Assembly: GCF_003363155.1 (NCBI RefSeq)
Contig: NZ_QRBE01000013.1
Coordinates: 1-64,000, forward strand
Origin: Dyella monticola
Lineage (GTDB): Bacteria > Pseudomonadota > Gammaproteobacteria > Xanthomonadales > Rhodanobacteraceae
Length of the DNA stretch: 64,000 nucleotides
Direction of reading: 5' to 3'
Of this stretch, positions 19,800-30,368 are shown one piece after another (positions within the stretch are counted from its first letter, which is position 1; every line of letters begins with the position of its first letter). Below the pieces are notes generated by a model. That model saw only the letters and a list, made by a program, of their open reading frames with translations. It was not told the DNA's origin and did not search any database. Both the position numbers and the translations under genes were made by a program.

Positions 19800-22187
19800 A
19801 TGTCACACTCGCGCATGCACTCTTACTCACGCCACGCTTTGCGCATCGGCGTCATGGCCCTGGTGGTCTTCCTGGTCGGCTGCACCAACAAGCCGATGCT
19901 GCACCCGGATAATCACGAACTGGAACGCGAAGCGGTGGCGGGTAGCGAGAAGCCCGCGCCGCAGCCGCAGCCGCTCAACCAGAATCTCAACAACGGCCAG
20001 GTTGCGCCGTCCACCGCGAGCATCGTGCAAGGAAGCGGCCAGTTCGTGCGGCCGACCGCACTGGCCACGCCGCATCGGCAAGCCACGGGCGCGGGCGCGG
20101 TCACCTTCAACTTCGAGAACCAGCCGGTGCAGGCGGTGGTGAAAGCCATCCTGGGCGATCTGCTGCACGAGAACTACACCATCGTGCCGGGCGTGCAGGG
20201 CAATATTTCCTTCTCCACCTCCGAGCCGGTCGACAGCAGCCAGGCGATGCCGATCCTGGAAACGCTGCTGTCGTGGACGCACAACGCGCTGGTGAAAACC
20301 GACGGCCGCTACGTGGTGATGCCGGAGAAAGACGCCGTCGCCGGCAACGTGGCGCCGAGCCTGGGCGCTTTGGCGCCATCTGGCGGCACGCAGGCGCGCT
20401 TGTTCCCGCTGCACTACATCGCCGCCGATCAGATGCAGAAGCTGCTCAAGCCGTTCGCGCGGCCCGATTCCATCTTGCTGGTGGACAATGCGCGCAACGT
20501 GATCGTGGTGTCGGGCACACCGGACGAACTGGCCAACTACGATCGCACCATCCGCACCTTCGACGTGGATTGGCTGCGCGGCATGTCGGTGGGCGTGTTC
20601 AACCTGCAGCATGCATCGGTCGATGACCTGATGCCGCAACTCGATGCAATGTTCGGACCCAAGGGCGATACGCCGTTGGCCGGCATGCTGCGTTTCATTC
20701 CGATCAAGCGCACCAATGCGCTGGTAGTGATCAGCACGCAGCCGAACTACCTCAACGAGGTGGGCAACTGGATCTCCAAGATCGATCTGGGCGGCGGCAA
20801 CGAGCCGCAGCTGTATGTGTATGACGTGCGCAACGTGGCGGCGGCGGATCTGGCGCATTACCTGGCGCAGCTCTACACCGACAACGCCAATGGCTCCTCC
20901 GACCGCGGCGGCGCGGTCGCACCCGGCGCCGGCGGCGCCACCACGCTGGGCGTGGGCAACAACTCCAGCGGCAACTCCACCGGCATGGGCAGCACGGCCG
21001 GCAGCTTCGGCAGTTCCACCACCGGTACCAGCGGTGGCCTCAGCAGCGGGCTTGGAAGCACCGGCACCAGTTCGTCGTATGGCGGCACCAGCGGCGGCTT
21101 CGGCTCATCGATCGGTGGCACCGGCGGCAGCACGGGGATCAGCGGTGTCGGCATGAACGGCGGCCTGGCCAATACGCAAAACCAGGATCAGGGCTACAGC
21201 TCCAAAGACGGCAGCATCCGCATCGGTTCGGTGAGCGCCAACAACCAGCTGCTGGTGCGCGCGCGCGCGGCGCAGTGGCAGGAAATGCTCGGCGTGATCC
21301 GGCAGCTCGATGTGCCGCCGCTGCAGGTGCAAATCGAAACGCGCGTGTTTGAGGTGGATCTCACCGGCGATCTCGAATATGGCGTGCAGTGGTATTTGCA
21401 AGGTTTGGCGGGTACGCAGCAGACGACCAACAGCAGCGGAGCTGCTACCTACACCCCTGGCAATCCCTATTCGCATCGCATGATCGGCTTGGGCGGCGGC
21501 GCGGGCACCAATTCCACCAATACCTACAGTGGACAGCCGTTCTTCTATTCCTTCCTGAGTTCGAACGGCAAATTCCAGGTTGCGCTGAATGCGCTGGAAA
21601 GCAGCGGCAATACCAAGACGCTGTCCGCGCCGTCGCTGGTGGTGCTCAACAACCAGGTGGCGCACATCCAGGTGGGCGATCAGATACCGGTCAACCAGAC
21701 CTATTACACCGGCCTGGGCGGTACGACCACGGGCTCGACGGTGGGTGAAGTGCAATACCTCCCCACCGGCATCATTCTCGATGTGCAGCCGCGCGTGAAT
21801 CCGGGTGGCTTCATCTACCTCAACATCGACCAGCAGGTCAGCGAAGTCGCCGGCAACGCCAACAGCTCGGGCAACTACACCATTTCGCAGCGCCAGATCG
21901 CCACGCAACTGGGCGTGCAGAATGGCCAGACCGTGCTGCTCGGTGGCCTGATCCAACAGCAGAACACCAATTCCACCAGTGGCGTGCCCTGGCTCAGCGA
22001 CATTCCCATCCTGGGCAAATTGTTCGGTTCGACGTCCAAGAACAAAACCCGCACCGAACTGATCGTGCTGATTACCCCGCGTGTGATCACCAACAGCGAG
22101 GAAGCCAAGCAGGTCACCGACGAATACCAGGAAAAATTCGAATCGCTCGCGCCACTGCACGCAAAGCCCGGGTCCGATACGAAGTAA
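19800..22187 (+). CDS. gspD: Type II secretion secretin GspD (XpsD)
   Basis: Outer-membrane channel of the secretion system. It has 795 residues: a lipoprotein-type signal with lipobox LVGC (Cys28), then N0-N3 domains (about 100-490). The secretin domain starts near LQVQIETRVFEVDL and includes the conserved VGDQIPV and VPWLSDIPILGKLFG motifs. A strongly Gly/Ser/Thr-rich insert of about 100 residues (about 360-465) sits in the N3 region. The lipobox suggests self-piloting or Lol-dependent targeting; no pilotin gene is nearby. It starts 3 bases after gspN and is followed by a terminator. Confidence 0.96.
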   Translation: MSHSRMHSYSRHALRIGVMALVVFLVGCTNKPMLHPDNHELEREAVAGSEKPAPQPQPLNQNLNNGQVAPSTASIVQGSGQFVRPTALATPHRQATGAGAVTFNFENQPVQAVVKAILGDLLHENYTIVPGVQGNISFSTSEPVDSSQAMPILETLLSWTHNALVKTDGRYVVMPEKDAVAGNVAPSLGALAPSGGTQARLFPLHYIAADQMQKLLKPFARPDSILLVDNARNVIVVSGTPDELANYDRTIRTFDVDWLRGMSVGVFNLQHASVDDLMPQLDAMFGPKGDTPLAGMLRFIPIKRTNALVVISTQPNYLNEVGNWISKIDLGGGNEPQLYVYDVRNVAAADLAHYLAQLYTDNANGSSDRGGAVAPGAGGATTLGVGNNSSGNSTGMGSTAGSFGSSTTGTSGGLSSGLGSTGTSSSYGGTSGGFGSSIGGTGGSTGISGVGMNGGLANTQNQDQGYSSKDGSIRIGSVSANNQLLVRARAAQWQEMLGVIRQLDVPPLQVQIETRVFEVDLTGDLEYGVQWYLQGLAGTQQTTNSSGAATYTPGNPYSHRMIGLGGGAGTNSTNTYSGQPFFYSFLSSNGKFQVALNALESSGNTKTLSAPSLVVLNNQVAHIQVGDQIPVNQTYYTGLGGTTTGSTVGEVQYLPTGIILDVQPRVNPGGFIYLNIDQQVSEVAGNANSSGNYTISQRQIATQLGVQNGQTVLLGGLIQQQNTNSTSGVPWLSDIPILGKLFGSTSKNKTRTELIVLITPRVITNSEEAKQVTDEYQEKFESLAPLHAKPGSDTK

Positions 22188-22200
22188 GCTTGCCCGCATA

Positions 22201-22228
22201 CCCCTCTCCCGTCCGGAGAGGGGTTTTT
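22201..22228 (+). terminator. Rho-independent terminator of the xps operon
   Basis: The perfect 9-bp stem CCCCTCTCC/GGAGAGGGG is followed at once by five T residues, 13 bases after the gspD stop. Confidence 0.92.
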
Positions 22229-22272
22229 GCTTTCGCTATTACACTTGACGCCTGTCGTGTAACTAGCCGCGT

Positions 22273-24774
22273 ATGAACGCACCTTCATTCCCCATCACCC
22301 CCTTGTTGCCGGAGATTCGCGCCTCGCTGGCGGCACAGTCGCGCCTCGTGCTGGAAGCGCCGCCCGGCGCCGGCAAAACCACGCAAGTACCACTGGCATT
22401 GCGCAACGAGCCATGGCTCGAAGGCAAGAAGATCGTGATGCTCGAGCCGCGCCGGATTGCCGCGCGCGCAGCGGCGCAGTTTATGGCGCAGCAACTGGGT
22501 GAGCAGGTCGGGCAGACGGTGGGTTATCGCATCCGCTTCGAATCGCGCGTGAGTGCTGCCACGCGTATCGAAGTGGTGACGGAAGGCATTCTCACGCGCC
22601 TGATTCAAGACGATCCAGAACTCGCCGGCATCGGCGCGATTCTGTTCGACGAATTCCACGAGCGGCATCTGGCTGGCGATCTGGGCGCCGCGCTGGCGTT
22701 GGATATTCAGCACACACTGCGTCTGGATCTGCGCATCGTGGTGATGTCCGCCACGCTCGATGGCGAACGCATTGCGCAGTGGCTGGATGCGCCGCGGCTG
22801 AGCAGTCCGGGTCGTAGTTTTCCCGTGCGCATCGAGTATCCGCCCGCGCGCACGCAGGAAAACGTGGAGCAGCACCTGGTGCGCGTTACGCGCCATGCGT
22901 TGCAGAGCAGCGAAGGCGACGTGCTTGCCTTCCTTCCGGGGCGCCGCGACATCGCGCGCGTGCAAGGCATGCTGATGCAGAGCCTGCCAGACGATGTGGA
23001 GGTCGTGCCCCTGCACGGCGAACTCTCGCTGGCCGAACAGCAACTGGCTTTGGCGCCGGCGGACGCGGGCATGCGTCGCGTCGTGCTCGCTACCAACGTG
23101 GCCGAATCGAGCATCACGCTGCCGGGCATCCACGTGGTGATCGATACGGGTCTTGCGCGCGAGCCGCGCTTCGATCCGAACTCGGGCTTCACCCGGCTGG
23201 AGACCGTCAACATTTCGCAGGCCTCGGCCGATCAGCGCGCGGGCCGCGCCGGGCGTGTGGCCGAAGGCTCGGCGTATCGCTTGTGGCCGCAGAGCCGGCG
23301 TCTGGATGTTTCGCGCACGGCGGAAATCATGCAGACGGAACTGTCCGGGCTGGCGCTGGAACTGGCGGCCTGGGGCAGCGCGCAATTGCCGTGGCTCGAT
23401 CCGCCGCCGAGCGGCGCGCTTTCCCAGGCACGCGAGTTGCTCGCTCGCCTCGGTGCGCTCGATCCGCAGCAGCGCATCACCGTGCTCGGTCGGCGCATGC
23501 TGGAACTTGGCGCGACACCGCGTCTCGGTGCAGCCGCCTTGCGCGCGCCGGAAACGCTGCATGCCTTGGTCGCCGATCTGCTCGCACTGATGGAGGCGCG
23601 CTCGCCGTTGCGTGGCGAGTCGTCGCGCAGCGATGACTTTCGTGCGCGCGTCGCCGCTTTGCACGCGTGGCGCGACCGACGCAGTGCGACCGGGTCCAGT
23701 CATGGTGCCGATGCGGGCGCGCTGGCGGCGATCGAACAAGCGAGCAAGGGCTGGCGTCAGCGGCTGAATCTGCGCAGCGCGGCCAGTGGCGTGCCAGACA
23801 GCCATGCGGTCGGTGACTTGCTGGCGCATGCGTTTCCCGATCGCATTGCGCGCCAGGATGAAAACAATCCACTGCGTTACACCCTGGCCAACGGACGCGA
23901 TGCGCGGCTGCACGAACAGACCGCGCTGATGGGTGAGCCCTGGCTGGTGGTGCTCGATCTGCGGCACGAAGCACGCGACAGCCTGGTGCTGGGTGCGGCG
24001 CCGCTCGATCCGCGCATGCTCGAACACGACTATCCCGCACAATTCCAGCGCATGCGCAACGTGCGCTGGAACGAGGAGCGCGGCGCGGTGGAAGCCTTCG
24101 AGGAGCGTCGCTTCGGTGCCATCGTGCTGGAGCGTCGCAGCGTCCCCGTGCAACCGGAGGATGCCGTGCCGGCGCTGCTTGCCGCCATTCGCCAGCGTGG
24201 CCTCGATGCGCTGCCATGGAGCGAGCACGCGCGTCGTCTGCGGCTGCGCATGCAGTCGCTGCGCGCGTGGATGCCGGAACTAGGCGTGCCGGATGTTTCC
24301 GATGCGCAGTTGCTTGCCACGCTCGAAGCGTGGCTCGCTCCGTATCTGCAAAGCAAGCGCAAGCTCGATGCGTTGTCGGAGGATGAGCTTTCGCAGGCGT
24401 TGATTGCGCTGTTCGACTACGAGCAACGCAAGCAGCTCGATGCGCAGGCACCCGACAGCCTCACGGTGCCTAGCGGGCAGCTACGCCGCCTGGAATACAC
24501 GCCCGGCGAACCGCCTGTGCTGGCGGTGAAACTGCAGGAGTTGTTCGGCTTGGCCGATACGCCTTGTGTCGCCGGCGGGCGCGTACCGGTCACCTTGCAT
24601 CTGCTGTCACCCGCGGGTCGTCCGATCCAGGTGACGCAGGACTTGAAAGGCTTCTGGGAGCGTACCTATCCGGAAGTGAAGAAGGAACTCAAGGGGCGTT
24701 ATCCGAAGCATCCATGGCCGGATGATCCATGGACGGCGACGCCGACGCATCGGGCGAAGCCGCGGGGGACGTGA
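22273..24774 (+). CDS. hrpB: ATP-dependent helicase HrpB
   Basis: DEAH-box RNA/DNA helicase of 833 residues, the normal length for HrpB. Motifs in order are Walker A PPGAGKTTQVP (about 29-39), LEPRRIAARAAA, TEGILTR, DEFHER (DExH box), MSATLDG, then motif V/VI with ATNVAESSITLPG and QRAGRAGR. The C-terminal HrpB-specific domain includes LKGFWERTYPEVKKELKGRYPKHPWPDDP, the family's diagnostic ending. Its physiological role is poorly known; it is often linked to RNA metabolism. It is unrelated to the type III regulator also called HrpB. It is convergent with the SDR gene. Confidence 0.96.
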   Translation: MNAPSFPITPLLPEIRASLAAQSRLVLEAPPGAGKTTQVPLALRNEPWLEGKKIVMLEPRRIAARAAAQFMAQQLGEQVGQTVGYRIRFESRVSAATRIEVVTEGILTRLIQDDPELAGIGAILFDEFHERHLAGDLGAALALDIQHTLRLDLRIVVMSATLDGERIAQWLDAPRLSSPGRSFPVRIEYPPARTQENVEQHLVRVTRHALQSSEGDVLAFLPGRRDIARVQGMLMQSLPDDVEVVPLHGELSLAEQQLALAPADAGMRRVVLATNVAESSITLPGIHVVIDTGLAREPRFDPNSGFTRLETVNISQASADQRAGRAGRVAEGSAYRLWPQSRRLDVSRTAEIMQTELSGLALELAAWGSAQLPWLDPPPSGALSQARELLARLGALDPQQRITVLGRRMLELGATPRLGAAALRAPETLHALVADLLALMEARSPLRGESSRSDDFRARVAALHAWRDRRSATGSSHGADAGALAAIEQASKGWRQRLNLRSAASGVPDSHAVGDLLAHAFPDRIARQDENNPLRYTLANGRDARLHEQTALMGEPWLVVLDLRHEARDSLVLGAAPLDPRMLEHDYPAQFQRMRNVRWNEERGAVEAFEERRFGAIVLERRSVPVQPEDAVPALLAAIRQRGLDALPWSEHARRLRLRMQSLRAWMPELGVPDVSDAQLLATLEAWLAPYLQSKRKLDALSEDELSQALIALFDYEQRKQLDAQAPDSLTVPSGQLRRLEYTPGEPPVLAVKLQELFGLADTPCVAGGRVPVTLHLLSPAGRPIQVTQDLKGFWERTYPEVKKELKGRYPKHPWPDDPWTATPTHRAKPRGT

Positions 24775-24798
24775 TCGTTTTTGTTCTCGAGATGCTCA

Positions 24799-24914
24799 GC
24801 TCCCTCCCCTACGTGCAGTAGGGGAGGGCCGGGGTGGGGTGAAGCCATCTCGCGATGAACTTTTATTGTGCGGCAAGCGCGGGCAACCCTCCCCTGCAAG
24901 CAGGGGAGGGAGCT
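24799..24914. repeat. Composite inverted repeat, CTCCCTCCCCT type
   Basis: Two perfect hairpins, CCCTCCCCTAC/GTAGGGGAGGG (24802-24828) and CCCTCCCCTGC/GCAGGGGAGGG (24887-24910), bracket about 58 bases. Their outer halves (AGCTCCCTCCCC and GGGGAGGGAGCT) also pair with each other, so the whole unit could fold as one long structure. It lies between the convergent ends of hrpB and the SDR gene. There is no coding capacity and no T tract. Confidence 0.75.
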
Positions 24915-24923
24915 GTGCATCAC

Positions 24924-25904
24924 CTAGAGGGCTGCTTGTTGCCTGTGTGCAGGTTCTGTTTGCATGCAGCCGAGTCCAAGCAGCGTCGTGCGTACCGCTT
25001 CGTCCAGGCTCACATACGGCTTGCCGCCGAGAAACGCGATGAGCTTTGCGTCATCCAGGCGGATGGGTGTTTTCCACAAATAACGCATCTTGCGCATCTC
25101 GCGCACCGTTTCGTTGAACGGTGCGGCCAGCGCGGTCAGCCACCATGGGAAGCGGCGCAGTGCGATATGTGGGTTGCCGGTTGCGCGGCGGACTGCGTCC
25201 GCCATCGCATGGCCATCCAGCCAATAACCGCCGAAGTTGAAAACCTCGACGTCCTGCAAGGCATCGTCGCGTTCGAGCAGGCGCACCATCGTTTCGGCGA
25301 CGTCCGGAAGATAGGCCCATGCGTGTTGATGCGCATAGTCGGCCGGATAACGCAGGGTGGTGACCGGTTTGCCGGTGCTTAGCATCCCTTGCGAAAACCA
25401 ATTGTTGCCGGCGTGCGGTCCGAAGAAATCGCCGCAGCGCAGAACGAGCGAGCGCACGCCGGCATGGGTGGCGGCAGCGAGGCGGCGCTCCATCTCGGCG
25501 CGGATTTCGCCTTTGCGCGTGCGCGGATGCTGCGGTGAATCTTCGCGCAGCAAGGGGAAGGCATCGGGCCCGAAATTGTAGATCGTGCCGGGCAAAACAA
25601 TGCGTGCGCCCGTCGCCTTGCCGGCCTCGATAGTGTTGTCCAGCATCGGCAGCACCAGCGCGTCCCAGTTGCGATAACCCGGCGGGTTCACCGCGTGCAC
25701 GATCACGTCCGCGCTGCGGGCGGCGGCGAGCACGTCGGCGCGCTGCATGGCGTCGCCTTGTATCCACTCGATGCCGTGGCGTTCGCTCGGCACGCTGCGC
25801 ACGAGGGCGCGCACCTGCCAACCGTGCCGTTTCAATGCCATGCACGCTTCGCGGCCGATGCCGCCGTTTGCGCCGATCACCAATGCAACAGGAGCTGTGT
25901 TCAT
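24924..25904 (-). CDS. NAD(P)-dependent epimerase/dehydratase-family SDR
   Basis: A 326-residue extended short-chain dehydrogenase. Its N-terminal Rossmann motif is VIGANGGIGREACMALKRHG (Gly-rich loop about residues 11-17). An acidic or basic second strand is followed by IHAVNPPGY and PGTIYNFGPDAFP, the region of the substrate pocket. The usual YxxxK catalytic pair is not evident, so it may act as an oxidoreductase with another mechanism or simply bind NAD(P)H. It diverges from a LysR gene at 25996, its likely regulator. The substrate is unknown. Confidence 0.82.
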   Translation of the reverse strand: MNTAPVALVIGANGGIGREACMALKRHGWQVRALVRSVPSERHGIEWIQGDAMQRADVLAAARSADVIVHAVNPPGYRNWDALVLPMLDNTIEAGKATGARIVLPGTIYNFGPDAFPLLREDSPQHPRTRKGEIRAEMERRLAAATHAGVRSLVLRCGDFFGPHAGNNWFSQGMLSTGKPVTTLRYPADYAHQHAWAYLPDVAETMVRLLERDDALQDVEVFNFGGYWLDGHAMADAVRRATGNPHIALRRFPWWLTALAAPFNETVREMRKMRYLWKTPIRLDDAKLIAFLGGKPYVSLDEAVRTTLLGLGCMQTEPAHRQQAAL

Positions 25905-25965
25905 GAGGATGCCCTCCGTGAAGAGGATTGCAGTCTGGTCCCGGCATGGCTAAAAGAAAATTGCC

Positions 25966-25986
25966 TATTGCTGTAGATCTGCTATA
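25966..25986. promoter_or_regulatory. Imperfect dyad in the SDR/LysR divergent promoter
   Basis: TATTGC at the left and GCTATA at the right (revcomp TATAGC, one mismatch) flank 9 bases that include AGATCT. The site sits 10 bases before the LysR ATG, in the 91-base divergent gap where a LysR-type operator is expected. Confidence 0.3.
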
Positions 25987-25995
25987 CAAATATGC

Positions 25996-26946
25996 ATGGC
26001 TGACCACGAACCCGGCTGGGAGCTTTATCGATCCTTTCTCGCCGTGATGCGCGAAGGAAGCCTGTCCGCGGCGGCGCGCATGCTCGGCATGACCCAGCCC
26101 AGCCTGGGACGGCATATGCGCGAGCTGGAAGAAACCTTGGGCGTGTCTCTGTTCGCGCGTTCGCCGCAAGGCTTGTCGCCTACCGATATGGCGCAAGCCT
26201 TGCTGCCGCATGCGCAAGCCATGGCGTCCGCTTCGGCCGCCTTGCGCCGTGCCGCGACGACGCGCGATGGCGCCGTGTCCGGTGTAGCACGTATTACCGC
26301 CAGCGACGTGATCGGTGTCGAAGTGTTGCCGCCAATACTGGCCGCGTTCCGGCAGAAACACGCGGGCGTGGTCATCGAGTTGTCCCTCTCGAATCAGACC
26401 GAGAACCTGCTGCGACGCGATGCCGATATCGCCATCCGCATGGCACGTCCCACGCAGGATGCGCTGGTTGCGCGGCATGTCGGCAAAATCGCATTGGGCA
26501 TCTATGCGCACAAGCGTTACCTCAAAGCGAACGGCCGACCATCGAGCATGGCGGATCTGGTCACGCATGCCTTGATCGGATTCGATCGCGAAACGCCGTA
26601 TATCCGCGCGATGCGTCCAGCCGGCGTGCCGTATGCGCGTGAGCACTTCGCGCTGCGTACGGATAACGATCTGGCGGCTATTGCAGCGTTGCGCGCTGGC
26701 TATGGTGTGGCGATTTGCCAATGCGGTATCGCGCAGCGCGATGCGGCGTTGATTCGGCTGATGGCCGACAGCTTCGAGTTGTACATGGATACGTGGGTCG
26801 TCATGCACGAGGACCTGCGCCGTAGCGCCCTGATGCGAGCGCTCTACGACCATCTCGCCACCGCGCTGATCGACTATACGGCGTCATCGAGCGCCAAGCC
26901 TGTCCGTCCCTCGACACTTCGGGCGCCAGCGAAACGTCGATCGTAG
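25996..26946 (+). CDS. LysR-family transcriptional regulator
   Basis: A 316-residue regulator with an N-terminal winged HTH (about residues 10-68; MREGSLSAAARMLGMTQPSLGRHMRELEETLG) and a LysR substrate-binding domain from about 95. The effector domain has SLSNQTENLLRRDADIAIRM, typical of the group that senses small organic acids or aromatics. It is transcribed away from the SDR gene and 20 bases ahead of an ArsR-type gene, so it may control the first and be cotranscribed with the second. The C-terminus ends in a short basic tail. Confidence 0.9.
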   Translation: MADHEPGWELYRSFLAVMREGSLSAAARMLGMTQPSLGRHMRELEETLGVSLFARSPQGLSPTDMAQALLPHAQAMASASAALRRAATTRDGAVSGVARITASDVIGVEVLPPILAAFRQKHAGVVIELSLSNQTENLLRRDADIAIRMARPTQDALVARHVGKIALGIYAHKRYLKANGRPSSMADLVTHALIGFDRETPYIRAMRPAGVPYAREHFALRTDNDLAAIAALRAGYGVAICQCGIAQRDAALIRLMADSFELYMDTWVVMHEDLRRSALMRALYDHLATALIDYTASSSAKPVRPSTLRAPAKRRS

Positions 26947-26966
26947 CGGGCGATTAGACTGTAGGC

Positions 26967-27665
26967 ATGACCGAAGCCAGCCCGCTCAATCGCTATCAAC
27001 TGGCCGAACTGGGCGCGTTGCTCGCCGAGCCTTCACGCGCCGCCATGCTGCTTGCGCTGATGGACGGCACCATGCGTCCTGCAGGTGAACTGGCGTCGAT
27101 TGCGGGCGTGAGCGCCGCCACCGCCAGCGCACACTTGAAGCGCCTGCTCGATGGAGGCCTGCTGACCCTGCACGAGCAGGGACGGCATCGCTATTACCGA
27201 CTGGCGAGCGACGAGGTAGCGGCGTGGCTGGAAGCCATGGCGCTACCTCATGCATCACGTATCACGCCCAAGCCGGCGGCGCGCGATCTAACGCTATGCC
27301 GGGCGCGCACGTGCTATCGCCATCTTGCCGGGCAACTTGGTGTCGCATTGTGCGATGCGTGGCTGCAACGTAGTTGGCTGCGTGCCGAAAGCGATGGCAT
27401 CGTCATGATGTCTGCTGGCGCCGATGCATTGGTACGCGCCGGATGGCAGACGAGCACAACGCGATCGTTGCTGACCCTGCATGGACGTGGTTGCCTGGAT
27501 TGGACCGAACGGCGTCTTCATGTGGGCGGCCCGCTCGGTGTGGCGATCACCAGTGCCTTGCTCGATGCAGGCTGGCTGCGCCGCGCGCAACGCAATCGCG
27601 CGCTGTTGCCAACACCCGATGGCTTGCGTCGCCTCGCCGAGCTTGGGGTAGAGCTGCCCGGTTAG
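26967..27665 (+). CDS. ArsR-type winged-helix regulator with extra C-terminal domain
   Basis: A 232-residue regulator. The N-terminal ArsR-type winged helix (about 12-90) reads LAEPSRAAMLLALMDGTMRPAGELASIAGVSAATASAHLKRLLDGGLL. The C-terminal 130 residues are unlike the short classical ArsR proteins. They include CRARTCYRHLAGQLGVAL, a cysteine-bearing stretch often seen in the larger 'helix-turn-helix domain-containing' ArsR relatives. Cys residues in CRARTC could bind metal or sense thiol chemistry, but this is speculative. It follows the LysR gene by 20 bases. Confidence 0.82.
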   Translation: MTEASPLNRYQLAELGALLAEPSRAAMLLALMDGTMRPAGELASIAGVSAATASAHLKRLLDGGLLTLHEQGRHRYYRLASDEVAAWLEAMALPHASRITPKPAARDLTLCRARTCYRHLAGQLGVALCDAWLQRSWLRAESDGIVMMSAGADALVRAGWQTSTTRSLLTLHGRGCLDWTERRLHVGGPLGVAITSALLDAGWLRRAQRNRALLPTPDGLRRLAELGVELPG

Positions 27666-27724
27666 AGCGCTTTTTGCCGCATAGGCTTGTGTTGCCTTGA
27701 GCCTCATTAGTCCTCAAGGCCGTC

Positions 27725-27744
27725 ATTCCCGCGAAAGCGGGAAT
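27725..27744. repeat. Intergenic palindromic repeat, ATTCCCGC variant
   Basis: ATTCCCGC-GAAA-GCGGGAAT gives an 8-bp stem with a GAAA loop, within GTCATTCCCGCGAAAGCGGG. It is related to the GTCATTCCGGC repeats at 10073, 30291 and 43959 and lies between convergent regulator genes. Confidence 0.75.
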
Positions 27745-27852
27745 CCATCTTAGCGTTGCGCCAGAAGGGGAAAATGGATTACCGCTTTCGCAAGAATGGC
27801 GTCATGGCATGGGTGGTGCAATGCGCAGAGTGGCATCCAGGCCACTACCGCT

Positions 27853-28590
27853 CTATCCTGGTTTCTCATGGGTTTTGCCCGGTAGCTGCGGACCAATGCC
27901 ATGCGAAAGAATGGCTACTGCATTACGCACGATGTCCTGCGGCGTTAATGCGTGTTTTTTCACGTCGTTATTCCAGTATTTGCTCGCAATCAACGGCAAC
28001 ACGAGCAGGCCGAACAGCGAGATGAACAACAGCGAGGGCTCCATCGCGGGATTGAGCTTGCCCTCGGCCTGCCACTGCGCAATACGATCGATCGCGATCT
28101 GCAGATGCGCGTGACCGTGCCGCTCGATGACGCGCTGCTTGAGTGTGCCGTTATCGCTGATCACCTCGCGCATCCATAGCGCAGGGAACCACGGTTGGTC
28201 AGTGGCTGTTTGCATCAACCGATGCGCGAGTTGAGTGATCACGACGACCGGGTCGTCGGCATCGTTTTCGAACACCTGGCTCAGTGCCACGCGGCGCGGC
28301 TGGATGCGTTCATCGATCACCGCATCGAGCAGTTGATCGCGCGACTTGAAGTAGTAGTGCACCATGGCCGGAGTAACGCCGGCTTCGCGCGCGATGGCCG
28401 AAAGCGTGGTTTCGCCGATGCCTTGCTGTGAAAACAGCACCATGGCCGCCTCGAGCAGACGGTCGCGTTGCTCCTGCTTGTTGACCGAGCCGGCTGGACG
28501 TCCGGGACGGCGCGGTGCGGCCTTTTCTTTTTGCCGTGAAGACGCTTTAAGCGTGTGCATGGACGATTTTGTAGCGCGGCGAGCGACCAT
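27853..28590 (-). CDS. TetR-family transcriptional repressor
   Basis: A 245-residue regulator with a basic N-terminus, then a TetR HTH (about 42-90): LLEAAMVLFSQQGIGETTLSAIAREAGVTPAMVHYYFKSRDQLLDAVI. The C-terminal ligand domain is of the CecR-like type seen next to multidrug exporters. It is divergent from the DHA2-type MFS exporter, and an inverted repeat overlaps that promoter's -35, so repression of the exporter is the simple model. The in-frame ATG at 28560 is an alternative start; neither has a strong ribosome-binding site. Confidence 0.88.
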   Translation of the reverse strand: MVARRATKSSMHTLKASSRQKEKAAPRRPGRPAGSVNKQEQRDRLLEAAMVLFSQQGIGETTLSAIAREAGVTPAMVHYYFKSRDQLLDAVIDERIQPRRVALSQVFENDADDPVVVITQLAHRLMQTATDQPWFPALWMREVISDNGTLKQRVIERHGHAHLQIAIDRIAQWQAEGKLNPAMEPSLLFISLFGLLVLPLIASKYWNNDVKKHALTPQDIVRNAVAILSHGIGPQLPGKTHEKPG

Positions 28591-28605
28591 CGATGAGCTC
28601 GTTGC

Positions 28606-28635
28606 TTGACTGAACTGTCAGGTACACTATATATT
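28606..28635 (+). promoter_or_regulatory. Sigma-70 promoter with TetR-type operator, MFS exporter gene
   Basis: The -35 TTGACT (28606-28611), an 18-base spacer and the -10 TATATT (28630-28635) form a good promoter for the MFS gene 33 bases downstream. An imperfect dyad TGACTGAACTGTCA (28607-28620; outer TGAC/GTCA arms perfect) covers the -35, where the divergent TetR protein could block RNA polymerase. Confidence 0.6.
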
Positions 28636-28649
28636 AATCAAATCATTAA

Positions 28650-30209
<1,560 letters not shown>

Positions 30210-30290
30210 GTGCATGCATGCGCTAAGCCAGCAGGCGGTGTTTTTTCTGACACAGGTTTGACTTGCGCTGATGTTGGTTTGTAGCGCGCC

Positions 30291-30316
30291 GTCATTCCGG
30301 CCTTCGCCGGAATGAC
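30291..30316. repeat. Intergenic palindromic repeat, GTCATTCCGGC type
   Basis: A perfect 11-bp stem GTCATTCCGGC/GCCGGAATGAC with a CTTC loop, between the convergent MFS exporter and ABC permease genes. It has the same arms as 10073-10102 and 43959-43984. Confidence 0.88.
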
Positions 30317-30368
30317 GGCAACGCGAGTTTTTTACTGCTCGAAAGTATGGTGGGCGCCGGGTGCGTTC

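Noticed and set aside
22285-24228. 647-codon minus-strand ORF antisense to hrpB
   Set aside because: The plus strand encodes a full HrpB with all helicase motifs. The antisense product is Arg/His-rich and low in protein character.
25051-26853. 600-codon minus-strand ORF across the SDR and LysR genes
   Set aside because: It overlaps two well-supported genes on different strands and their promoter region; a chance frame.
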